Assembly (NCBI GenBank): GCA_016714445.1 | Contig: JADJNF010000001.1 | Coordinates: forward strand, 62,001 to 126,000 | Length of the DNA stretch: 64,000 nucleotides | Direction of reading: 5' to 3' | DNA from: Saprospiraceae bacterium | GTDB lineage: Bacteria; Bacteroidota; Bacteroidia; Chitinophagales; Saprospiraceae | Shown here: positions 9,354 through 18,800 of the stretch, one piece after another | How positions within the stretch are numbered: the first letter of the stretch is position 1 | How the letters are laid out: every line of letters begins with the position of its first letter | Notes under the pieces: model-generated | The model's input: the letters and a program-made list of their open reading frames with translations, nothing else | The model's database searches: none | Told to the model about the DNA's origin: nothing | Program-made: the position numbers and the translations under genes

Positions 9354-10157
9354 ATGAAAATAGCCATTTTAGGATGTGGAAACATGGGTTTGGCATTTGC
9401 TCGCTCCTTTTTACAATATGAGCTGGTAAAAAAAGAAAATCTTCTCCTTATCGAAAAAAACGAAGAACGATGTCAGATGTTAACAAAAACCAAGGAAGGA
9501 GTTGTAGTCAATACAATTAATGAAAATATATCTACATATGACTTAGTAATTCTTGCTGTAAAACCTCAGGATTTTGAAGTGCTGGCCCACGACATCAAAG
9601 GAAAACTGACAGATAATCAGATCATACTTTCTATTATGGCAGGCATCAATATCAGTAAAATACAACAACTTACCGAGCATAAATATGTCGTCAGGGCCAT
9701 GCCTAATACTCCCGCTATGATGGGAATGGGTATCACCGGATTTACTTCTGCAGAAGGTATAAGTATATCTAAGCTTTTTAAAGTAGAGAATCTGATTAAT
9801 GCTACCGGCAGGTCTATATATATTGAAGATGAATCACTACTGGATGCCGTTACAGCGCTAAGCGGATCAGGGCCGGCATATTTTTATTACTTTGTCAAAC
9901 AGATGGTAGAAACCGGAAAAAATATGGGATTTGATGAAGGTACTGCCCTTTTACTGGTAAAACAAACGATGCTTGGGGCTTATCATTTGATCAACAATGC
10001 TGAACTCAGCCTGGATGATCTTATTAAGGCGGTCGCTTCCAAAGGTGGTACCACAGAAGCAGCCCTAAAAGTATTCAACGACCAACATTTGGACCAATCG
10101 ATAAAAGAAGGAATTCTTGCAGCAGAACAACGAGCAAAGGAATTATCAAAATCCTGA
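9354..10157 (+). CDS. proC: Pyrroline-5-carboxylate reductase
   Basis: Last step of proline synthesis: NAD(P)H-dependent reduction of 1-pyrroline-5-carboxylate in the cytoplasm. At 267 residues it has the normal family length. The Rossmann motif ILGCGNMG is at 4-11 and LAVKPQDF near 69-76; VRAMPNTPA near 115-123 and the C-terminal signature around ALSGSGPAYFYYFVKQM near 163-179 are typical. The C-terminal SKGGTTEAAL segment is the dimerisation/substrate region. It ends only 9 bases from the stop of the convergent tex gene, with no obvious terminator between them, so the two transcripts probably overlap at their 3' ends. Confidence 0.96.
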   Translation: MKIAILGCGNMGLAFARSFLQYELVKKENLLLIEKNEERCQMLTKTKEGVVVNTINENISTYDLVILAVKPQDFEVLAHDIKGKLTDNQIILSIMAGINISKIQQLTEHKYVVRAMPNTPAMMGMGITGFTSAEGISISKLFKVENLINATGRSIYIEDESLLDAVTALSGSGPAYFYYFVKQMVETGKNMGFDEGTALLLVKQTMLGAYHLINNAELSLDDLIKAVASKGGTTEAALKVFNDQHLDQSIKEGILAAEQRAKELSKS

Positions 10158-10166
10158 TTTATCTTA

Positions 10167-12290
10167 CTAAAAAAGCAGGGTAAGGTTTATCCGCTTTCTT
10201 TGTACATCTACTCCGATTACTTTTACAGTAAGTTGTTGCCCCAAAGACAATATTTCTGCAGGATTCTGAATGAATTTATCTGTAATCTGTGAAATATGCA
10301 ACAAACCGTCTTGTTTGACACCTATATCGACAAATGCACCAAAATTTGTCAAATTTGATACAATCCCCGGCAATACCAAACCTTCATACACGTCTCCTAT
10401 ACTCTTGATATTTTCTGCAAAGCTAAATGAATGAGCTTCTCCTCTCGGATCATGTCCAGGTTTGTCCAGCTCCTTCATTATATCATTAAGCGTAGGTATT
10501 CCTATTTTGTCATTCATATATTCTTCCAGTTTTATATTTTTTCGGGCATCAGTATGAGTTATAAACTCTGCTACTGACATCCCTGATTGTTTCGCCATTA
10601 ACTCTACAATGTGATATGATTCCGGATGTACACCTGTATTATCCAACGGATGGGTACCGTTTTTTATTCTTAGAAATCCTGCTGCCTGTTCAAACGCTCT
10701 GTCACCCAATCTTGGCACTTTATTGAGTTGTTTGATAGACGTAAAATCTCCGTTAGCTCTTCGGTATTCAACAATATTTTTAGCTAATGATGGTCCAAGT
10801 CCTGCAATATAAGTCAGAATATGTCTGGAAGCCGTATTAATATTAACGCCTACTTTATTGACGCAACTTGTCACCGTCATGTCCAGGTTTTCTTTAAGTT
10901 TACCTTGATTGACATCATGTTGATACTGCCCCACTCCAATTGATTTGGCGTCAATTTTCACCAATTCAGCCAATGGATCCATCAGTCTTCTTCCGATAGA
11001 TACTGCCCCCCTGACCGTAACATCCTTATCCGGAAATTCTTCTCTGGCAATATCTGAGGCAGAATAAATAGAAGCACCGCTTTCATTGACCATGTATATA
11101 TCCACTTTATCATCAAATTTAATCTCTTCCACCATAGACTGTGTCTCACGGGATGCAGTGCCATTTCCAATAGCTATGGCTTTGATACGATGTCTGTAAA
11201 CCAAACTTTTAATGATTTCTTTTGCTTCTGTCGATTGGTATTGCGGCGGGTGAGGAAATATTGTGGTATATTCCAAAAAATCACCATTACTATCCAACGA
11301 TACTACTTTACAACCAGTCCTGAATCCAGGATCAATCGCCAAAACCGGCTTTTGTCCGAGTGGAGCCGCAAGCAACAGTTGTCTGAGATTTTCGCCAAAA
11401 ACTCGGATTGCTTCGTCATCCGCTTTTTCTTTAAATTCATTAAGGATCTGAGTTTCAATACTCGGAAATATCAACCTTTTATAACTGTCTGATATTGCAT
11501 CAGCAATTAAATCAGCTTCTTGTCCATTTGACCTGATGTATTTTCTATCTATCATCTGTAAAGCCCGTTCATCATCAATAGATAAAGTCACTTTCAACAT
11601 ATCTTCATTGGCACCACGCAACATGGCAAGATATCGATGTGATGGACATCGGGATAAGGATTCCTCAAACTCAAAATAATCCATATACTTTTCTGCATCT
11701 GCTTTCTTTTTCGGAGCAACTTTAGATTGTATCTTTGCAAATTTTCTAAAATTTTGCCTGATTTTTTCTCTGATATCCTGATCTTCACTCACCCATTCAG
11801 CTATAATATCTTTTGCTCCCTGAATTGCTTCTTGCTGAGTAATGATATTTTTATTTAGGTATCTGGCAGCAACTTGAATAATATCCTGCCCACGTTGACT
11901 CATAATCATCTTTGCCAAAGGTTCTAGACCATTTTCACGTGCTACATCGGCTTTAGTTTTTTTCTTTCTTTTATATGGCAGATAAATATCTTCCAATTCA
12001 TTGGCATCATACGTTAAAAGAATTCTGGATTTAAGTTCAGATGTAAGCTTTCCTTGCTCTTCTATTGATGCCAAAATTGTTTCTTTTCTTGATTCAAGTT
12101 CGGCTAGTTTCTTCATATGTTTTTGAATGTCAGATATTTGTACTTCATCCAGACTGCCAGTCCTTTCCTTACGATATCTGGCTATAAATGGTATCGTTGC
12201 ACCATCTTCGAGTAGTTCCCCAGTATTTTTGACAGCATTTTCCTGGATTCCCAAAAATAGGGCTATCAGTTCAATATGTTTTTGTATCAA
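10167..12290 (-). CDS. tex: Tex-type S1 RNA-binding protein (transcription accessory factor)
   Basis: A 707-residue nucleic-acid-binding protein of the Tex family. Order of domains: helical N-terminal Tex region with VKNTGELLEDGATIPFIARY near 20-39, the long helical middle, a YqgF/RNase-H-like fold around VLAIDPGFRTGCK near 320-332, a helix-hairpin-helix pair (SRHILTYIAGLGPSLAKNIV), and a C-terminal S1 domain starting GDVYEGLVLPGIVSNLTNFG and containing DGLLHISQI. Length and order are those of the complete protein. The family is known to influence transcription and RNA metabolism; the exact role here is not shown by the sequence. Convergent with proC. Confidence 0.95.
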   Translation of the reverse strand: MIQKHIELIALFLGIQENAVKNTGELLEDGATIPFIARYRKERTGSLDEVQISDIQKHMKKLAELESRKETILASIEEQGKLTSELKSRILLTYDANELEDIYLPYKRKKKTKADVARENGLEPLAKMIMSQRGQDIIQVAARYLNKNIITQQEAIQGAKDIIAEWVSEDQDIREKIRQNFRKFAKIQSKVAPKKKADAEKYMDYFEFEESLSRCPSHRYLAMLRGANEDMLKVTLSIDDERALQMIDRKYIRSNGQEADLIADAISDSYKRLIFPSIETQILNEFKEKADDEAIRVFGENLRQLLLAAPLGQKPVLAIDPGFRTGCKVVSLDSNGDFLEYTTIFPHPPQYQSTEAKEIIKSLVYRHRIKAIAIGNGTASRETQSMVEEIKFDDKVDIYMVNESGASIYSASDIAREEFPDKDVTVRGAVSIGRRLMDPLAELVKIDAKSIGVGQYQHDVNQGKLKENLDMTVTSCVNKVGVNINTASRHILTYIAGLGPSLAKNIVEYRRANGDFTSIKQLNKVPRLGDRAFEQAAGFLRIKNGTHPLDNTGVHPESYHIVELMAKQSGMSVAEFITHTDARKNIKLEEYMNDKIGIPTLNDIMKELDKPGHDPRGEAHSFSFAENIKSIGDVYEGLVLPGIVSNLTNFGAFVDIGVKQDGLLHISQITDKFIQNPAEILSLGQQLTVKVIGVDVQRKRINLTLLF

Positions 12291-12320
12291 TGGTTAAGTT
12301 TACTTTGAGCTATAAAAATG

Positions 12321-12328
12321 CAAAAGTA
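12321..12328 (-). promoter_or_regulatory. Bacteroidota -7 box for tex
   Basis: The minus strand reads TACTTTTG, 30 bases before the tex ATG. No clear -33 element. Confidence 0.4.
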
Positions 12329-12502
12329 AGTAATTAGTACGAAATCTTAAAGGCAAGTAAGTAAGCATAAATAACAGTTTGATGCAAAAAAACACCTAAT
12401 AAAGGATATTTAGATTCTACCACGACTTTTGAAGTACAAAACATCATTAAATATTTATTGTTATAATGGTCGTTATGCTAATTTTTATTTAAGTTTGTAT
12501 TC

Positions 12503-15214
12503 GTGAATATAATTTTTAAAAATATCATCTTCGTTACGGCTCTATTACTATTGCCATACCTGTTGTGTGCAACCCACAACAGAGCAGGTGAAATCACTTA
12601 TAGACAGACGAGTGCTCTTACCATAGAATTAACAATAACAACTTACACTAAAGCAAGTAGCGTTGCAGCAGACAGAGATAGTTTGGATGTTTTCTGGGGA
12701 GACGGTACCAATCAATTTGTAAGAAGAGATAATAGCAAAACCAGATTTGAACCGAATGACATCAAAATAAATTATTACATAGCTTTTCACACTTATCCTG
12801 GTGCAGCAACCTATACAATTTCTTTTCTGGATCCTAATCGAGTAGGCGGAATATTAAACGTGAATTATCCAAATTCTATCGATATTCCTTTTTTCTTAAG
12901 TACTACATTTACGTTACTTGACCAGCAGTTTCAGGGCTTTAATAATTCTGCCATTTTACTTCAGCCACCAATCGATATTGGATGCGTAAATAAATTATTT
13001 ATACATAATCCCAATGCTTATGATCCCGATGGTGATAGTTTGGCATATGAACTGACAGCACCACTCCAATCTCTAAACACACCTGTGCCAGGCTACAAAT
13101 TACCTGATGAAATCGGAAGTTCGGCAGGTAACTCATTTACCATAAATGCAATCACCGGTGAGGTGCGCTGGAATTCACCCAAATTACAAGGAGAGTATAA
13201 TATTGCCATCCGTATTAAAGAATACAGAAACGGAAAGCTGATCAATGTAATACTACGAGACATGCAAATATTGATTAGGGCTTGCGAAAATGAACCTCCG
13301 GTAATTAAATCTGTCGAAGAACTTTGTGTTATTGCCGGAGACAAAATCTCAATAGATATAGAAGTAAGCGACCCTAATCTAACCCAAAAAGTTAAACTTA
13401 GTGCTACTGGTGGACCGTTTACAGTAGTTAATCCTGCCTTATTAGTGGGTCCTACAGCATTTACAGCTGTTAAATTTACAGCCAGATTTGAATGGCAAAC
13501 CGAGTGTATTCATATTTCTGATCAGTATTATCAGGTAGTACTGAGAGCTGTTGATAATTTTTATCCTGATTCTACCGGTTTAGCAACTTTAAAAACCATA
13601 AGAATTAAAGTCGTGGGTCCATCTCCTCAAAATCTGGTTGCAAGGTCGGAAAATAATCAGATCCGTCTTGAGTGGAACGAACCATATGTCTGTCAGGAAA
13701 CTGATAACAACTATTTTTATGGATTTTCGGTATGGAGAAAAATTGCCAGTTCTAATTTCCAGCCAGATACATGTAATCCTGGTCTAACAGGGTCCCCGTA
13801 TCAGAAAATAGTTTTCCGAACCTTGGCTAAAGAAAACGGTAAGTTCTTTTATATTGATAATAAAATAGAAAAAGGCAATACCTATTGTTACAGAATACAG
13901 GCTGAATTTGCAAAACAGACCAGTTCCGGTAATCCTTTTAATCGTGTAGAAAGTCTTCCATCCAATGAAAGTTGTCTGGTATTGCTCAGAGATCTACCTC
14001 TGATCACAAAAGTTTCCGTAGAACAAACTTCTGAGACAAATGGTATTATCCATCTAAGATGGGCTAAATCTCTTGCAGACCAATTAGATACCATTGCAAA
14101 TCCAGGTCCTTATAAATATGAAATATGGAGATCTACCGATGCAACTACATATAGCATTATTCAATCTGTTACCACTTCATTTTTTGCTTCGTCATTAGAC
14201 ACAAATTACTTTGATAACCAACTAAATACGATATCAAATCAATACTATTACTATATATCATTGTATAGTAATAATAATAAAATTGGAAATTCTCCGGCTG
14301 CTTCTTCTGTTTATCTTACAGTCTTACCATCTGATGAGAAAAATAAACTTTCATGGTCAGCAGCAACTCCTTGGAGCAATAATACGTACAACATCTTCAA
14401 AAAAAATAGCATCGGAGTATTTATACTAATTGCATCCACAAATGACACAATTTATGAAGACAAAGGGCTCAAAAACGATAGTACCTATTGTTATAAGGTA
14501 GAAACCAGAGGAAGTTATTCTATCCCTGAAATAGAGGACCCGATCATCAATTTATCGCAGGAAGTGTGTATGAAACCTGTTGACAACGTACCTTCATGTC
14601 CACCAGTAACTGACGTGGTCAATATCTGTGATAAACTTAACAGTGACATCAATCCGGAAGAATTATATAACTCAATTTCATGGACCAACCCACAACAGCA
14701 ATGTCCTGAAATTGCTGAAGATATTGTATCTTTCAATATTTATTATGCAGAAACTGTGGATAAACCATTAGTAAAAATTGCTTCACAGGATGTGAGTGAA
14801 GGTTACAGCAAAATTCACTATCCCCAAAATGGTCTTTTGGGTTGTTATGCTGTTACAGCTGTAGATAGCCAAGGAAATGAAAGTTTATACAGTAACACAA
14901 AATGTGTGGACAACTGTCCTTTCTATGAATTGCCAAATACATTTACCCCCAATGGGGACGGTCGTAATGATGCTTTTATTCCAAGGATTAATCTGTTTAT
15001 TTTTGAAATTGATCTTAAAATATTCAACCAATGGGGTAATCTTGTATTTGAGACAAATGATCCTGTCATAAATTGGACAGGGACTACCAATTCAGGCAGT
15101 GAACTTGCTGATGGGACTTATTATTATACATGCAGAGTATTCGAAAACAGAGTAACTGGAGTACAAGAAGCCAAAAATTTATTAACAGGATTTATACACT
15201 TAATTAGAAATTAA
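12503..15214 (+). CDS. Secreted multidomain protein with fibronectin-like repeats and T9SS type B (CHU_C) tail
   Basis: A 903-residue surface or secreted protein. The GTG start at 12503 is chosen because it gives a clean signal peptide (IIFKNIIFVTALLLLPYLLC) followed by THNRAGEITYRQ, a start typical of Bacteroidota gliding-motility-associated proteins. The middle holds Ig-like and several fibronectin III-like modules (segments such as IRLEWNEPY and KYEIWRSTD). The C-terminus from about 815 is the CHU_C/type B sorting domain: LPNTFTPNGDGRNDAF, IFNQWGNLVFET, ADGTYYYTCRV, ending GFIHLIRN. It should be exported by type IX secretion and held at the surface. Its stop overlaps the ribE start by one base (TAATG), so the two are translationally coupled, an unexpected pairing. 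Confidence 0.88.
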   Translation: MNIIFKNIIFVTALLLLPYLLCATHNRAGEITYRQTSALTIELTITTYTKASSVAADRDSLDVFWGDGTNQFVRRDNSKTRFEPNDIKINYYIAFHTYPGAATYTISFLDPNRVGGILNVNYPNSIDIPFFLSTTFTLLDQQFQGFNNSAILLQPPIDIGCVNKLFIHNPNAYDPDGDSLAYELTAPLQSLNTPVPGYKLPDEIGSSAGNSFTINAITGEVRWNSPKLQGEYNIAIRIKEYRNGKLINVILRDMQILIRACENEPPVIKSVEELCVIAGDKISIDIEVSDPNLTQKVKLSATGGPFTVVNPALLVGPTAFTAVKFTARFEWQTECIHISDQYYQVVLRAVDNFYPDSTGLATLKTIRIKVVGPSPQNLVARSENNQIRLEWNEPYVCQETDNNYFYGFSVWRKIASSNFQPDTCNPGLTGSPYQKIVFRTLAKENGKFFYIDNKIEKGNTYCYRIQAEFAKQTSSGNPFNRVESLPSNESCLVLLRDLPLITKVSVEQTSETNGIIHLRWAKSLADQLDTIANPGPYKYEIWRSTDATTYSIIQSVTTSFFASSLDTNYFDNQLNTISNQYYYYISLYSNNNKIGNSPAASSVYLTVLPSDEKNKLSWSAATPWSNNTYNIFKKNSIGVFILIASTNDTIYEDKGLKNDSTYCYKVETRGSYSIPEIEDPIINLSQEVCMKPVDNVPSCPPVTDVVNICDKLNSDINPEELYNSISWTNPQQQCPEIAEDIVSFNIYYAETVDKPLVKIASQDVSEGYSKIHYPQNGLLGCYAVTAVDSQGNESLYSNTKCVDNCPFYELPNTFTPNGDGRNDAFIPRINLFIFEIDLKIFNQWGNLVFETNDPVINWTGTTNSGSELADGTYYYTCRVFENRVTGVQEAKNLLTGFIHLIRN

Positions 15215-15810
15215 TGTTCAGCGGAATTATAGAGTCAACAGGAAAAATTATAAAAATTAGTTCTGATGGTAGTAACAAACATTTTGAGATATCTTCAGGC
15301 ATCAGCGCCGAAACACATATTGACCAGAGTATTGCCCACAACGGAGTTTGTCTCACCGTAGTAGCAACCAGTGAGAATAGTCATACTGTAACTGCCATCA
15401 AAGAAACTCTTGAGAAAACAAATCTTGATTCCTGGAAAATTGATGATGAAATCAACATGGAAAGATCATTATTGGCCACCAGTCGTATTGACGGACATTT
15501 TGTGCAGGGACATGTGGACTCAACAGCCATATGCAATCAAATAAAATCCGAAGATGGAAGTTGGTATTTTTACTTTCTAATTGACGAAGCATATATAAAA
15601 CTCATTGTAAATAAAGGGTCTATCGCCATAAATGGTGTAAGTCTTACAGTCGTAGAAGTGACCGGAAATCTGTTTTCAGTAGCTATTATCCCATATACTT
15701 ACCAGCACACCAACTTTAAAAATATAAAAACAGGAGACACTGTAAATCTTGAGTTTGACATTCTCGGTAAATATATCATTAATTATCTCGAAAAATTGCA
15801 ACCTAGGTAG
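15214..15810 (+). CDS. ribE: Riboflavin synthase, alpha chain
   Basis: Converts two 6,7-dimethyl-8-ribityllumazine molecules to riboflavin and the pyrimidinedione. The 198-residue product has the two tandem lumazine-binding halves expected: N-half opening MFSGIIESTGKI with AHNGVCLTV near 46-54, and GHFVQGHVD near 93-101 opening the C-half, with its matching INGVSLTVVEV. C-terminal VNLEFDILGKY is typical. The start codon sits inside the stop of the preceding surface-protein gene (TAATG). No FMN riboswitch is seen, as expected for a gene with no leader of its own. Confidence 0.96.
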   Translation: MFSGIIESTGKIIKISSDGSNKHFEISSGISAETHIDQSIAHNGVCLTVVATSENSHTVTAIKETLEKTNLDSWKIDDEINMERSLLATSRIDGHFVQGHVDSTAICNQIKSEDGSWYFYFLIDEAYIKLIVNKGSIAINGVSLTVVEVTGNLFSVAIIPYTYQHTNFKNIKTGDTVNLEFDILGKYIINYLEKLQPR

Positions 15811-15866
15811 GGATAAACCACATACATTCGTTTTCACACAAATTTTATAATTAAAAAATACTTATA

Positions 15867-18800
15867 GTGAGTAATAAGACATTATTTATATTCGGATTAT
15901 TTTGTGCTGTCATATTTGGTCTCGGCAATAGCGGTTTGCATCCAACATCCGGAACTGCCGGATATACAGGCGCACCAGGTGATTCTTCATGTGGAGAATG
16001 TCATAGCGGAAATAATGCCAGTTTGAATGGGAATATAACCTTAAGCGGTTTACCAGCCACAATTATTACCGGTGAATCATATACCATCACTGTTACTATC
16101 ACCAATCCAAATGGGAATGCTACCCGAGCAGGTTTTCAGATGGTTGCACTTACAGGGACGAATACCAATGCCGGCGTTTTAGCTGAACATCCTGACTTCA
16201 TTGACAATACTGAAATACTTACTGTATTTGGTGGCAAAAAATATATCGGTCATAATCCGGCATCGGATTTTCCTGCTTCCAATGAGATAACATATCTGAT
16301 AAACTGGACAGCACCTGCAAGTACCGGATCAAATCCAATCATTAAGTTTTATGCATCATCAGTGATAGCCAATGGTAATAATTCCAGCAGTCAGGACAGA
16401 GTGGTTTTTACGAATATGCAAATTCCTATCCAAAGCGCTTCGGCACCTTTAAACGTTTCTTTAGCCAATGTCATAGGTACTACATGTTCGGATTCAAACA
16501 ATGGAATGGCACAGGCTAATGCCTCCGGCGGGTCCGGAACTTATTCCTATAGCTGGACCAATGGAGTAACAAATGCCATAAATACAACATTGCCACCTGG
16601 TATAGCCACAGTCACCGTTACCGATAATGCCGGAGCCAGCGCAACAGCATCAACCAATATAAATTCTCCCTCTGCAATATCAATAAGTGTTCAGGGCACA
16701 GTTGTTTGTCAAAACGCAACCAATGGCAGTGCTTCTGTTATTGCCAATGGCGGGACTGGTAATTATTCATACACCTGGTCAAATGGATCCACAGGAAGCA
16801 GCATTTCCGGACTTTCCGTCGGATTGTATACTGTCACCGTTTCTGATGCAAATGGATGTTTGAAATCAGGCTCAACTTCAATAAATACATCTCCGGAGAT
16901 CCAAATCAATGAAAATATAAATCATGTGACTTGTAACGGGCTGTCCAATGGGAGCATTTTCCTTACAATATCCGGAGGTACACCAGGTTTTTCATATTTA
17001 TGGTCAGACGGCAGCACCCAGGCTAATATTTCAAATCTTGCAGCCAACTCGTACACAGTCACTGTTACAGATGCTGTATTATGCTCAATCTTTTCCACTT
17101 TCTCCATAGACGAACCACAAGAGATAGTAGGAACTGTCTCAAATCTTAACCATGTGTCATGTTATGGAGAAAATGATGGTTCAGCTACAATAACTGTTTC
17201 AGGCGGTTCACCTCCTTACACTTTCCTTTGGTCTACAGGAGCATCAGGCAGCGGAATTACCAACACACAGAGTGGTTTTTCTGCCGGAAATTATAATGTT
17301 ACTGTTACTGACTTTTTTGATTGTGAAACATTGATTACTGTAAATATATCACAACCTGATCAGATCACCGTTAATACAATAGATCAACAGAATGTAACAT
17401 GTTTTAGTAATAATGATGGTATAATAAACATTTCCGTAACCGGACTTACAGGATTGCCGTCCTATCTATGGTCAAATCAAAGTACTTTACCCACGATTGT
17501 AGACCTGTCGCCCGGCACATATTCACTGACAGTTACTGATGGAGGAAATAACTGTACACAAACTGCCGTTTATTCAATAAATGAACCTCTATTACTAAGT
17601 GTTGAGCCCAATAACGTAGGGAATGTATCTTGCCATGGGGGCAATAACGGAACTGTCGTTGCGCTGGCATCAGGTGGAACGGGAAATTATAACTATATTT
17701 GGAATACAGGTAATACTACCTTAATCCTGAATAATATTACTGCCGGTACTTATTCAGTGACCGTCACTGATTCAAATGGCTGTACAGATTCAACCAGTAT
17801 TAATATAAATGAACCACAAGCCATTCTTGTAGAACTCAATTCAAGCTCTAATGCAACATGTCTTGGTGCGTCTAACGGTTCGATCACCATTTCAGCATCC
17901 AATGGTTTTCCACCTTATAATTATCTGTGGCAAAATGGGACTACCACTGCGTTAAATAACAATCTGATGGCTGGAAACTATGCAGTTACAGTAACAGATG
18001 CCAATACCTGTACCAGCTCAGCTTCATTTACTGTTCAAACGAATTCATCCTTTCAATTAGAAGTCATTGAAGTAGAAAATGTGGAATGCCATGGAGATAG
18101 TACAGGAATGGTTAGTGTGACAAATAACAGTCAGTTTACATACTTATGGTCGAACGGCACCACAGGTTCTCAATTGGTTCAGGCACCAGCAGGTGTGTAT
18201 ACGGTAGTGGCAACTGATCCTGCAGCGTGTCAGAGTACCCCTTTGGTGATAGACATCACTGAGCCACCAATCATTGAAGTGAGTATAGTGGAAGCAGATA
18301 CGGTATTGTGTCCAGGTGAAAGCAATGGTCATTTATCGCTCAACATTAATGGAGGAACAGGGCCATTGGTTTGGCAATGGTCAAACGGAGAAATTACACT
18401 GACTCAGGATAGTCTGATGGCAGGAATCTATAATATTTTTGTTTCAGATAGCACGAATTGTCAGGTTTCCAAAGCAATAGAAATATTCGTTTCAGACTCC
18501 ATAAGAATTGGGCAGGTTAATGTTCAGGATGTTTTATGCTACAAAGAATTTTCAGGAAGTATTTCAATTGCAAAAAATGGAGGGTATGGTGAGCTGATAA
18601 CTACCTGGTCCAATGGTGTCTCAAATCAGGATACAATTTCAGAGTTATCAAAAGGATATTATTTTATCACTATTACTGATGAAGCCAATTGTGTGCTGAA
18701 GGATACTTTCATGGTTGAGCAACCGGACAGCTTGTTCGCTTTTATTGTGGTAGAAAATGAAACCCAAAGCGGACTCAATGACGGAAAGATAATTATTACT

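Noticed and set aside
12490..12497. TAAGTTTG as the -7 box of the 903-residue surface-protein gene
   Set aside because: It fits TAnnTTTG but ends 5 bases before the GTG start without a -33 element. I could not decide whether the transcript is leaderless, so I did not list it as a feature.
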